DNA of 64,000 nucleotides, taken from contig NZ_CP148752.1 in the NCBI RefSeq assembly GCF_040448305.1, positions 3,224,001 through 3,288,000 of the forward strand, written 5' to 3'. Source of the DNA: Pseudomonas fluorescens (GTDB taxonomy: Bacteria; Pseudomonadota; Gammaproteobacteria; Pseudomonadales; Pseudomonadaceae). The notes under the pieces were generated by a model. That model was not told the DNA's origin. It saw nothing but the letters and a program-made list of their open reading frames with translations, and made no database searches. Both the position numbers and the translations under genes were made by a program. Below are positions 35,799 through 43,608 of this stretch, one piece after another (positions within the stretch are counted from its first letter, which is position 1; the number at the start of each line of letters is the position of its first letter).

Positions 35799-35893
35799 GG
35801 GTAACTCCTCTGAGGATGACTCCGCGCCACGAAACTGCGGTGGGGAGTAAGCCAAGGGCTCAGGCGCGATCCTCGCCGCTCACGGTGGACGGC

Positions 35894-35941
35894 TCCTCGT
35901 CCGTGCGGACTAACCGGCGATTTAGTCCGCTTGGACGAAGA
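35894..35941. promoter_or_regulatory. 20-bp-arm inverted repeat in the divergent promoter region (candidate operator)
   Basis: TCCTCGTCCGTGCGGACTAA (35894-35913) and TTAGTCCGCTTGGACGAAGA (35922-35941) are inverted repeats with about three mismatches and an 8-base spacer. It lies between the divergent starts at 35798 and 36009, the only promoter region for both arms of the sulfation cluster. The two-half-site form suits a dimeric regulator; the LuxR protein is the natural candidate. A transcript hairpin is the other reading. Confidence 0.6.
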
Positions 35942-36008
35942 ATCGGCAAGCGGGTCCTCCCTAAGGTCACTGGCAGCGGCGGACTTTCCGCCAACAGAGG
36001 AGACCGAC

Positions 36009-37124
36009 ATGGTTACAGACAGGATCGATCAGGAGGTACTCAGCGGCGAAAGCTGGAACCTCTTCTGCGAGCAACTGCGACGTAGCGGCGAGCAAATATT
36101 GCGCGCCGAGGCTCCGGCCGATGTGCAGACCCGCGCCGAAGGTTTTCGCTATCTCACGCGGTTGCTGCGCATTGCGCTGGAAATGCACCTGGAATTTGCT
36201 GATCCGGACTTCCCGGGCTTCATCACCCCCTCCCATGAAACGGCGAAAATTGGCGCTGACAACCCCGATAATTTGTATAGCTATGCGCGCCTCAACGGCG
36301 CGCACGAGTATCGGGTCAGCGGCCAGCGCGGCAGTGTTGCCTACCTCAGTTTCGGCTCCCAGAAGGGGGGCTATGAGACAGATGGCAAGATGATCCAGAC
36401 CGGCTTTCTCGATGCGGGGATGTTGCAGTCGGATGCCGAGGGCAACTTCGAAATCATCCTCAGCCAGCACCCGCCTGGCATCGGTAACTGGCTGCGGCTT
36501 GAACCGCAGAGCAATGCCCTGATTGTCCGCCAAACCTTTCTGGACCGTAGCAGCGAGCAGCCGGCGCAACTGCGCATTGAACGTCTGAATGCCCGCCAGA
36601 CACCCGAACCGCTGGATGCGCCGCGCTTGCAACAAAGCCTGCAGCGGGTGGGCAGTTTCGTCGAGAACACCGCGCGGTTATTCGCCGACTGGGCTCAGGG
36701 TTACCAGAAGCACACCAATCAACTGCCCGCCGCCGACCAGGCACTGTGCCAGTCGGTGGGAGGCGACCCGAACATTTTCTATTACCACTCTTACTGGGCG
36801 CTGGCGGATGACGAGGCATTGCTGATCGAGGTCGATCAGGTACCCGACTGCGATTTCTGGAATGTGCAGATCAACAACTACTGGATGGAGTCGCTCGACT
36901 ACCGCTATCACCGCATCTGCCTGAACAAACAGTCGGCGCAGCTGGAGGCGGATGGCCGCTTGCGCATGATCCTCTGCGCCGTTGACCCCGGTCTGGCGAA
37001 CTGGCTGGAAACTGCCAGCCATCCGCATGGCACCCTCTGCCTGCGATGGGTGGGAGCAAAGCAGCCGGTGCAGCCAACGACACGCGTGGTCAAACTCAAT
37101 GATCTGAAGGAGCTTGTGCGATGA
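36009..37124 (+). CDS. DUF1214-domain protein
   Basis: A 371-residue soluble protein. The first ~170 residues (SGESWNLFCEQLRRSGEQIL, FRYLTRLLRIALEMHLEFAD) form a helical lead region, and the C-terminal third (GDPNIFYYHSYWALADDEAL, WNVQINNYWMESLDYRYHRI) matches DUF1214 (PF06742), which in other proteins follows DUF1254. No reaction is established for the family. In actinobacteria and some proteobacteria such proteins sit beside sulfotransferases and lipid-type enzymes. GAGGAG precedes the ATG at 36009; the stop overlaps the sulfotransferase start (ATGA), so the two are coupled. Confidence 0.82.
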   Translation: MVTDRIDQEVLSGESWNLFCEQLRRSGEQILRAEAPADVQTRAEGFRYLTRLLRIALEMHLEFADPDFPGFITPSHETAKIGADNPDNLYSYARLNGAHEYRVSGQRGSVAYLSFGSQKGGYETDGKMIQTGFLDAGMLQSDAEGNFEIILSQHPPGIGNWLRLEPQSNALIVRQTFLDRSSEQPAQLRIERLNARQTPEPLDAPRLQQSLQRVGSFVENTARLFADWAQGYQKHTNQLPAADQALCQSVGGDPNIFYYHSYWALADDEALLIEVDQVPDCDFWNVQINNYWMESLDYRYHRICLNKQSAQLEADGRLRMILCAVDPGLANWLETASHPHGTLCLRWVGAKQPVQPTTRVVKLNDLKELVR

Positions 37125-38290
37125 GTGCCAATGACTTCGCCCTGGATGCCTTGCTGGCTGAAGCCTGCGCACGTGCGGGCGGCCTCGACGATTTCGGCCC
37201 GGGCGATTTTCGCCAGGGCCTGGTGGTGCTGGCTGACGCCCTGGAGAAAGAAGCGCGGCTATCACCGTCGGGGCGCGGACTCTTGCGTGAGAAGCTGCTG
37301 GCGCAACTGGTCAACCGTCTGATCATCGAGGATCACTGTCGGCGTTACCCACAAATCCTCGAACTGGAAATCAACGACCCACTGGTGATCGTCGGCCTAC
37401 CACGCACCGGCACCACGCTGCTGCAACGCACCCTGGCGGTGGACCCACAGTTCAGCAAGGCGCAGTGGTGGGAGACCCGTTACCCTGCGCCATTGCCGGG
37501 TGAAACCCTGGAACAGCCGCTGCTGCGCATTGCCCGGGCACGTGACGAAGTGGCGGGGATGATTGAGTTCCTCCCGCAGTTACTCGCCATTCACCCCCTC
37601 GATGCAGAGCAGCCCGATGAAGAATTCATGCTCATGGAGCACTCGTTCCTGTGCGCCATGGACTCCTATGTCAACGTGCCGAGCTATACCTCGTGGCTTG
37701 ATCGCCAGGACCAGACCCAGGTTTATCAGTATCTCAAGCGAACCCTGCAATTCCTGCAATGGCAGCAAGCACGTCGTGGCATCGAGCCTGGCCGTCGCTG
37801 GTTGCTCAAGAGTCCTCAGCACTTGCATACCCTGGAACTGCTGTTCGAGGTTTTCCCGAAAGCGCAGGTGATCCTCACTCATCGTGAACCGGCCAAGACC
37901 ATTCCCTCCCTGGCCAGTTTTATCCATACCCTCTGGATGCTCTACAGCGACGAGGCCGATGCCGAGGCCGTTGGCGAACAGTGGAACCGGCGTATGGCAC
38001 GTGCTCTGCGCCACACCATGGCGGTCCGCGAACGCATGCCTTCCGAACGCTTCCTCGATGTGCATTTCGAGGACACGCTGGCCGCACCGCAAGCCGTAGT
38101 CGAGCGTATCTATCGTTTTGCCGGCCTCGAGCAGACACCGCAGGTCGAGATCGCCATGGGACGCTGGCTGGCGGAAAACGGCCGTGAAAAACGAGCTGTA
38201 CATCACTACAACCCCGGCCAGTTCGGCCTCAGCGAGGACATGTTGCAACGTGATTATGCGGAGTATCGAACCCGGCATATTCCAGCCTGA
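37121..38290 (+). CDS. PAPS-dependent sulfotransferase (Sulfotransfer_3 family)
   Basis: A 389-residue cytosolic-type sulfotransferase. The 5'-phosphosulfate-binding loop is VIVGLPRTGTTLLQRTLA (P-R-T-G-T-T at about 94-99) and the 3'-phosphate-binding region is LKSPQHLHTLELLF with ILTHREPAKTIPSLASF (H-R-E-P at about 254-257). FEDTLAAPQAVVERIYRFAG completes the fold. These enzymes move sulfate from PAPS to a hydroxyl or amine of a small molecule, releasing pAp. There is no signal peptide. It is coupled to DUF1214 upstream and lies divergent from its own PAPS-synthesis genes. The acceptor cannot be read from sequence. Confidence 0.9.
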   Translation: MSANDFALDALLAEACARAGGLDDFGPGDFRQGLVVLADALEKEARLSPSGRGLLREKLLAQLVNRLIIEDHCRRYPQILELEINDPLVIVGLPRTGTTLLQRTLAVDPQFSKAQWWETRYPAPLPGETLEQPLLRIARARDEVAGMIEFLPQLLAIHPLDAEQPDEEFMLMEHSFLCAMDSYVNVPSYTSWLDRQDQTQVYQYLKRTLQFLQWQQARRGIEPGRRWLLKSPQHLHTLELLFEVFPKAQVILTHREPAKTIPSLASFIHTLWMLYSDEADAEAVGEQWNRRMARALRHTMAVRERMPSERFLDVHFEDTLAAPQAVVERIYRFAGLEQTPQVEIAMGRWLAENGREKRAVHHYNPGQFGLSEDMLQRDYAEYRTRHIPA

Positions 38291-38344
38291 AACCTGTGCT
38301 GGTCAGACGCTGCAAGTCGCCCATAACAATAAAAGGATTCACTC

Positions 38345-39133
38345 ATGCTATTGAAAGATAAAGTCGTGATGGTCTCGGGCATCGGCCCCGGGCTGGGTAT
38401 CAAACTGGCCCTGGAGGCCGCGCGCGAAGGGGCGCGGGCCGTGGCCATCGGCGCCCGCGACATGGGCCGCCTGCTTGAGGCGCAACAGCGCATCAAGGCG
38501 GTTGCCGGGCATTGCCAAGTGCTGTGCGTGGCCACCGACATCACCGATATGCAGGCCTGCAAGCGTTTCGCCGAAGCCACCCTCGAGCAATTCGGCCGAA
38601 TCGATGCGCTGATCAACAGCGCCTTTTCCCATGGCGGTTTCCAGGCGGTGGACGAGGCGAACAACGACCCGCTGCGCGAGGCGCTGGAGGTCAACCTGCT
38701 GGGCTCGCTGAACATGAGCCGCGCGGTGCTGGCACCCATGCGCGCGCAGGGCGCGGGGGCGATCGTCATGATCAACACCCTGGGTGTGCGCAAGCCGTAT
38801 CAGGGTGGGGCGGCCTATGCCGCGTCGAAAAGCGCCCTGGCGGCCAGCGTGCGCTACCTGGCCAGCGAGCAGGCGGCCCACGGTTTGCGGGTCAACGCTC
38901 TGGCCTGTGGCTGGATGTGGGGCGAGCCGGTGCAGGCCCTGGTACGCCAGACGGCTGCTGCCCGGGGTGTCAGCGAAGAACAGGTGCGCTCCGAGTTCAG
39001 TGTCGGCATCCCCGGTGGGCGCATGCGCAGCGACGAGGAGTGCGCCCGCGCTGCGTTGTTTCTGGCTTCGGACTACGCCAGTGCGATCAATGGCGCGCAA
39101 CTCGATGCCAACGGCGGCGAAGTGATGCACTGA
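38345..39133 (+). CDS. Short-chain dehydrogenase/reductase (classical type)
   Basis: A 262-residue SDR. The nucleotide site is the variant VVMVSGIGPGLGIKLALEAA; the interior has LINSAFSHGG in place of NNAG, and the catalytic pair is in AAYAASKSALAASVRYLA. C-terminal ALFLASDYASAINGAQLDAN is typical. It would oxidise or reduce a hydroxyl/keto group of a small molecule with NAD(P). AAAGGA precedes the ATG. In context it may create or remove the hydroxyl that the sulfotransferase uses (inference). Confidence 0.9.
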   Translation: MLLKDKVVMVSGIGPGLGIKLALEAAREGARAVAIGARDMGRLLEAQQRIKAVAGHCQVLCVATDITDMQACKRFAEATLEQFGRIDALINSAFSHGGFQAVDEANNDPLREALEVNLLGSLNMSRAVLAPMRAQGAGAIVMINTLGVRKPYQGGAAYAASKSALAASVRYLASEQAAHGLRVNALACGWMWGEPVQALVRQTAAARGVSEEQVRSEFSVGIPGGRMRSDEECARAALFLASDYASAINGAQLDANGGEVMH

Positions 39134-39147
39134 CAGTGGAGATAAAA

Positions 39148-40110
39148 ATGATTGATCACTGTGCCTTCAATGGCGATGCAGACGGCCTCTGTGCCCTGCA
39201 GCAGTTGCGCCTGGCGGGCGAACTGGATTCGCAGGTGCGTCTGGTCAGCGGGGTCAAGCGCGACATCGAGCTGTTGTGCCGGGTCCACGCCGGGCCCGGC
39301 GAGCGGGTCACGGTGCTGGACGTGGCCCACGAGCAGAACCGCGAGGCCACCCGGCGCCTGCTCGACGGCGGCGCCCGGGTACGCTACTTCGACCACCACT
39401 TTGCCGGCGAACTGCCGCGGCACCCGGCATTCGAGTCCTTCATCGACACTGGCGCCCAGGTGTGCACGAGCCTGCTGGTCAACACCTACCTGGACGGGCG
39501 TCATCACCGCTGGGCGGTGGCCGCCGCCTTTGGTGACGGCCTGACCGGCCCGGCACGGGCGCTGGCGACGCAGCATGGCCTGGCCAACGATGAGGTGCAG
39601 GCCCTGGAGGAGCTGGGCCTGCTGCTCAACTACAACGCCTATGGTGACAGCCTGTCGGACTTGCACTTCGAGCCGCTGGCGCTGGCCGCCGAGCTGCTGC
39701 CTTACTACGACCCGCTGGACTTCATCCGCCACAGCACAAGCTTCACCACCCTGCGCATGGGCCACGCCGCCGACATGGCCGCTGCTGCAGGCCTTGAACC
39801 CTGGCACGAGGGCCGGGGCGCGCGGCTGTACCGCCTGCCCGCGCAACCCTGGGCGCGGCGGGTCAGCGGCGTGCTGGCCAACCAGCTGGCGGCCGGTTCT
39901 CCGCGCAAGGCGATCGGCTTGCTCAGCGCCAGGGCGGACGGTGACTGGGCGTTCAGCCTGCGGGTACCGGAGGAGGCCGGGCTGGCGGCGGATGCCTTCT
40001 GCCGGCAGTTTCCCACGGGGGGCGGGCGCAAGCGTGCTGCCGGGATCAACCGTCTGGCCGACACGCAGTTGAAGGAAGTCGCCGCACGCCTGCTCGATTG
40101 CTATCGCTGA
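39148..40110 (+). CDS. DHH-DHHA1 family phosphoesterase (candidate pAp phosphatase)
   Basis: A 320-residue protein with the DHH-superfamily metal motifs: CAFNGDADGLCAL (residues 5-17), VTVLDVAHEQNREA, RYFDHHFAGE (D-H-H at about 82-84) and AAFGDGLTGPA, then a DHHA1 C-terminus closing with GGGRKRAAGINRL, the usual substrate-binding loop. NrnA-type members degrade nanoRNA and dephosphorylate 3'-phosphoadenosine 5'-phosphate. As last gene of an operon with a sulfotransferase, pAp is the obvious substrate, since it inhibits sulfotransferases (inference). It lacks the CBS/RecJ extras. GTGGAG precedes the ATG; the gap to the SDR is 14 bases. Confidence 0.83.
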   Translation: MIDHCAFNGDADGLCALQQLRLAGELDSQVRLVSGVKRDIELLCRVHAGPGERVTVLDVAHEQNREATRRLLDGGARVRYFDHHFAGELPRHPAFESFIDTGAQVCTSLLVNTYLDGRHHRWAVAAAFGDGLTGPARALATQHGLANDEVQALEELGLLLNYNAYGDSLSDLHFEPLALAAELLPYYDPLDFIRHSTSFTTLRMGHAADMAAAAGLEPWHEGRGARLYRLPAQPWARRVSGVLANQLAAGSPRKAIGLLSARADGDWAFSLRVPEEAGLAADAFCRQFPTGGGRKRAAGINRLADTQLKEVAARLLDCYR

Positions 40111-40116
40111 GCCAAG

Positions 40117-40152
40117 AGCAACGCCCCGAACGGATCGGTCGGGGGTGTTGCT
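40117..40152 (+). terminator. Terminator of the sulfotransferase operon
   Basis: AGCAAC pairs with GTTGCT and CCCCGA with TCGGGG in one stem around an ACGGATCGG-type loop, just after the DHH gene stop. The following TGTCACC is not T-rich, so strength is uncertain, but the stem is long and well placed. Confidence 0.65.
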
Positions 40153-40300
40153 TGTCACCAGGAGTCAGCGCTGCAAGCGCCTGGACCGCTCGATCCAATA
40201 TAGCTTGAATGCAGTCTTATATTCCATAAAGGAAGTACAAAGTATTTTTATAGTGCGTTTTAATCTATTCAGTATTTTGAATCGATTGGAGCACTTGTCT

Positions 40301-41122
40301 GTGAACACTAAGGCGCTTTTACCTTTTGGCTTGGCATTACTGGCTACCTGCTCGACGGCTTTCGCGGGCGCCACTCTGGATCGCGTAACCAGGAGCGGGG
40401 AGCTGACCGGCGTTCTGATGGAAAGCTATCCGCCATTCTCCTTTCTCAATGAACAGAACCAACTGGACGGGTTTGACGTCGATGTCGCCAAGGCTGTTGC
40501 GCAACGGCTAGGGGTGAAGCTGAAGCTGCAAACACCGTCCTGGGATGTCATCGCTGCCGGACACTGGAACGGACGATATGACATCTGCGTCTGCTCGATG
40601 ACCCCGAGCAAGGCACGCGCCGAAGTGTTCGACTTCCCGGTGGAGTATTACCAGTCACCTGCCGTGATCGTGGTGAATGCCAAAGACCAGGACATTGTCA
40701 CGGGCAAGGATCTGTCAGGTAAAAAAGTCGGTGTGATCAGTGCGTCGACCTATGAAGCCTATCTGAACAAGGATCTGGTGATCGAGGGCGCCGAGGACAA
40801 GCCGTTGAGCTATCCATTCGAAAGCGTCCAGGTCGCGCCATACGACAACGAAACGGTAGCCTTCCAGGATCTGGCCTTGGGCACAGGCGTGCGTCTGGAT
40901 GCCATGGTCACCAACCTCATCACCGCTCGCGAACGCATCGCCCAGGATCCTCGCTTCAAAATTGCCGGCGACACGCTGTATGCAGAGCCCAACGTGGTCG
41001 CGATTGAAAAGGGCGATCCGCAATGGAACGCCAAAGTCACTGAGGTCGTCACCCAACTCAAGGCCGACGGCACATTAAGCAAGATTTCACAGAAGTGGAT
41101 CGGTGCCGATATCAGCCAATGA
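40301..41122 (+). CDS. ABC transporter periplasmic amino-acid/sulfur-compound binding protein (SBP_bac_3)
   Basis: A 273-residue exported protein from a GTG start with GGAG 9 bases upstream. Signal peptide: NTKALLPFGLALLATCSTAFAG; then GATLDRVTRSGELTGVLMES, FDVDVAKAVAQRLGVKLKLQ, SGKKVGVISASTYEAYL and the C-terminal KADGTLSKISQKWIGAD. This is the cystine/glutamine-type family. The stop overlaps the permease start. Given the downstream flavin monooxygenase, a sulfur-containing amino acid or organosulfur compound is a fair guess for the ligand. Confidence 0.87.
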   Translation: MNTKALLPFGLALLATCSTAFAGATLDRVTRSGELTGVLMESYPPFSFLNEQNQLDGFDVDVAKAVAQRLGVKLKLQTPSWDVIAAGHWNGRYDICVCSMTPSKARAEVFDFPVEYYQSPAVIVVNAKDQDIVTGKDLSGKKVGVISASTYEAYLNKDLVIEGAEDKPLSYPFESVQVAPYDNETVAFQDLALGTGVRLDAMVTNLITARERIAQDPRFKIAGDTLYAEPNVVAIEKGDPQWNAKVTEVVTQLKADGTLSKISQKWIGADISQ

Positions 41123-41964
41123 CAGCCCTCAATCCACACCCGGCCAAGACGGCTGTCGCCCCCGAAGCCGAGACGCGTCGTTTCAGCCCGCTACTGGGTT
41201 TTCGCTCTCGCCTGTATTTGACCTGGACCGTGCTGTTCGGCCTGTGCGTCATGTTTTTCATGAGCTTCGATCTGAAGTTCTCAATCATTCTGCAGAAGCT
41301 GCCCAACCTGGTCGGCCTGCATTTGGGGCCTGACGGTTTCTTGCAAGGCGCCGCGCTGACGCTGTTCTTGTGCTTCTGCTCGATCTGGCTTTCGTTGCTC
41401 CTTGGCTTCGTGACGGCACTGGCGCGCCTGTCTCGCAGTGCAGTGGCTTTCGGCATTGCCAGTTTCTATGCGTCCTTTTTTCGAGGTACTCCGCTGCTGA
41501 TCCAGATCCTGCTGATCTACCTGGGTCTGCCGCAGTTGGGTGTTGTTCCTGGCGCCATCAGTGCGGGGATCATTGCGCTCTCGCTCAACTATGGTGCCTA
41601 CCTCAGCGAGATTTTTCGTGCCGGTATCATGGCTGTAGCACCCGGGCAGCGCGAAGCGGCGATGGCCCTGGGTCTGAGGCCGGCGGCAACGTTCCTGCAT
41701 GTCGTCTTGCCGCAAGCCATGCGCACGATCATTCCCCCGACAACCAGTCAGTTCATTTCAATGCTCAAGGACTCCTCGTTGATATCGGTGATGGGCGTTT
41801 GGGAAGTGATGTTCCTGGCGCAGTCGTACGGTCGCTCGTCCTACCGCTACATCGAAATGCTCACCACCGCAGCCGTTATCTATTGGCTCCTGTCCATTGG
41901 ATTGGAGTTGATACAGAACCGTCTTGAACGCCACTACGGCAAAGGTTTCAAGCATCAGCGCTGA
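41119..41964 (+). CDS. ABC transporter permease (His/Glu/Gln/Arg/opine type)
   Basis: A 281-residue inner-membrane permease. It has an N-terminal membrane segment after a polar lead, LQGAALTLFLCFCSIWLSLL, FFRGTPLLIQILLIYLGLPQ and the EAA loop GQREAAMALGLRPAATFLHV with VLPQAMRTIIPPTTSQF. The ATG at 41119 overlaps the stop of the binding protein (ATGA). No ATP-binding subunit gene follows, so an ATPase must be shared from elsewhere. The polar start (TALNPHPAKTAVAPEAETRR) is longer than usual for the family. Confidence 0.88.
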   Translation: MTALNPHPAKTAVAPEAETRRFSPLLGFRSRLYLTWTVLFGLCVMFFMSFDLKFSIILQKLPNLVGLHLGPDGFLQGAALTLFLCFCSIWLSLLLGFVTALARLSRSAVAFGIASFYASFFRGTPLLIQILLIYLGLPQLGVVPGAISAGIIALSLNYGAYLSEIFRAGIMAVAPGQREAAMALGLRPAATFLHVVLPQAMRTIIPPTTSQFISMLKDSSLISVMGVWEVMFLAQSYGRSSYRYIEMLTTAAVIYWLLSIGLELIQNRLERHYGKGFKHQR

Positions 41965-41999
41965 CCCGCTCCGTTTAATGACTTTTTACAGGTACTACG

Positions 42000-43397
42000 A
42001 TGTCCGATCCAAAACCTCTGTTGTTTGCGTTATACGAGCAAGCCAGTGTTGGCTGTGGCGGCGCGCCGAGCCTCTGGACGCACCCGGCTGACGAGCGACT
42101 GACCATCAACTCGCTGGGCTACTGGTCGAACCTGGCACGCATCGCCGACCAGGCTCATCTCGACATGCTGTTTTTTGGTGATGTGCTGGGTTTCTACGAT
42201 GTGTTTGGCGGTAATGCCGACGCGGCCATGAAGTGGGCGGTGGAAGCACCGGCCAACGATCCGTTGATGATCATCCCGGCATTGGCCGCCGTGACGGAAA
42301 ACCTCGCCTTCGGCGTCACTGTGACCACCAGTTACGAGCATCCTTTCACCCATGCCCGGCGCTTCAGCACGCTGGACCACCTGACCAATGGCCGGGTCGG
42401 CTGGAACATCGTCACCTCCTACCTGACCAGTGCCGCCCGCAACTTCGGCCTGGAGCAGATGATCAAGCACGATGATCGCTATGAACGCGCAGAGGAGTTT
42501 CTCGATGTGGTTTACAAACTCTGGGAAGGCAGCTGGGCAAACGATGCCGTGGTGGCCGACAAGTCTCGCCAGGTCTATGCCAAGGGCGATCGCGTGCGAC
42601 CGATCAATCATGTTGGCGAGCACTACCGGGTGGCCGGGCCGCATTTGACGTCCCCGTCACCGCAACGCACACCCTTGCTGATCCAGGCCGGTTGGTCAGG
42701 CCGTGGTCGCGAGTTTGCGGCCAAGCACGCCGAACTGATTTTCATCGCCAAGTCCAACCCACTGGAGATTCGCCAGGGACTGGAAGATATATGGACGCAG
42801 GCCAGGGCATGGGGGCGTCACGCTGAAGATGTTAAATCACTGACGGTACTGCGCATCGTCACGGCCAGGACCGAGATCGAAGCTCAACGCAAATATGACG
42901 AGCTGCAAAGCAACTATCACTTGCAGGCGCAACTGGTTAGCTATGCCGGTGATACCGGTATCGACATCAGCCGCTACGCGGACAGCGACGCGTTGTCCAC
43001 TCACACCGAAGGAATGACCTCCTACGTGATGCGTCCCGATGGCAGTGGCAAGCCCTTGACCGCCGGCGATGTCAAACAGCGCTTTGCCAACGTCACCCGG
43101 GGCAGTGATCTGATTCTGGTGGGAACACCGCAACAAGTGGCCGACCGGATCGAAGAGCACGCCCGTATTTCCGGCACCAGCGGCTACATGCTCAACCCGC
43201 TGATCAGCCCGGGCAGCCTTGAGGACTTCGTTGAACTGGTCATTCCTGAACTGCAAAAACGTGGTTTGTATCGCACCCAGCCACAGAGCGGTACTTTCCG
43301 TTCGCGGTTACGGGACGATGGCGCTAACCATTTACCAGATTCGGCCTACGGCGCTTCATTCCGCTTTGATAAAGGTTTTCAGGACGGGGCAGTCTAA
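42000..43397 (+). CDS. LLM-class flavin-dependent monooxygenase (NtaA/SnaA/DszA/SoxA group)
   Basis: A 465-residue FMN-dependent monooxygenase of the bacterial-luciferase-like TIM-barrel group: RIADQAHLDMLFFGDVLGFY, LAAVTENLAFGVTVTTSYEH, FSTLDHLTNGRVGWNIVTSY, RTPLLIQAGWSGRGREFAAK and the C-terminal LVGTPQQVADRIEEHA. Members use reduced flavin from a separate reductase to oxidise nitrilotriacetate, dibenzothiophene sulfone, EDTA or similar. Paired with a binding protein and permease, it probably desulfurises an imported organosulfur compound (inference). The C-terminus carries ~30 extra residues after the family end. Confidence 0.9.
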   Translation: MSDPKPLLFALYEQASVGCGGAPSLWTHPADERLTINSLGYWSNLARIADQAHLDMLFFGDVLGFYDVFGGNADAAMKWAVEAPANDPLMIIPALAAVTENLAFGVTVTTSYEHPFTHARRFSTLDHLTNGRVGWNIVTSYLTSAARNFGLEQMIKHDDRYERAEEFLDVVYKLWEGSWANDAVVADKSRQVYAKGDRVRPINHVGEHYRVAGPHLTSPSPQRTPLLIQAGWSGRGREFAAKHAELIFIAKSNPLEIRQGLEDIWTQARAWGRHAEDVKSLTVLRIVTARTEIEAQRKYDELQSNYHLQAQLVSYAGDTGIDISRYADSDALSTHTEGMTSYVMRPDGSGKPLTAGDVKQRFANVTRGSDLILVGTPQQVADRIEEHARISGTSGYMLNPLISPGSLEDFVELVIPELQKRGLYRTQPQSGTFRSRLRDDGANHLPDSAYGASFRFDKGFQDGAV

Positions 43398-43398
43398 A

Positions 43399-43591
43399 AA
43401 AAGGGGCTCTCCAGAGGCTAATGCCAGTCAGTTAAGCCCGGGACACTGTGGGAGCGAGCTTGCTCGCGATGGCGGACTGTCAGATACATTGATTTTGAAT
43501 GTGCGACTGTCATCGCGAGCAAGCTCGCTCCCACAAGGTTTGCGGTGTTCAAACACTTAACTGACGGGCATTCTCTCCAGAGGCCCCTTTT
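43399..43591. repeat. REPIN nested in a longer imperfect inverted repeat
   Basis: Inner part: a REP unit (GTGGGAGCGAGCTTGCTCGC, from 43448) and its inverted copy (GCGAGCAAGCTCGCTCCCAC, to 43534), a REP doublet. Outer part: 43399-43436 begins AAAAGGGGC and ends GTCAGTTAAG; 43556-43591 is its imperfect reverse complement, with matching AATGCC and GTCAGTTAAG blocks. It fills the space between the flavin monooxygenase and the convergent DUF1624 gene and may also end both transcripts. Confidence 0.75.
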
Positions 43592-43608
43592 GTGGGCAAA
43601 TGTCCTGA

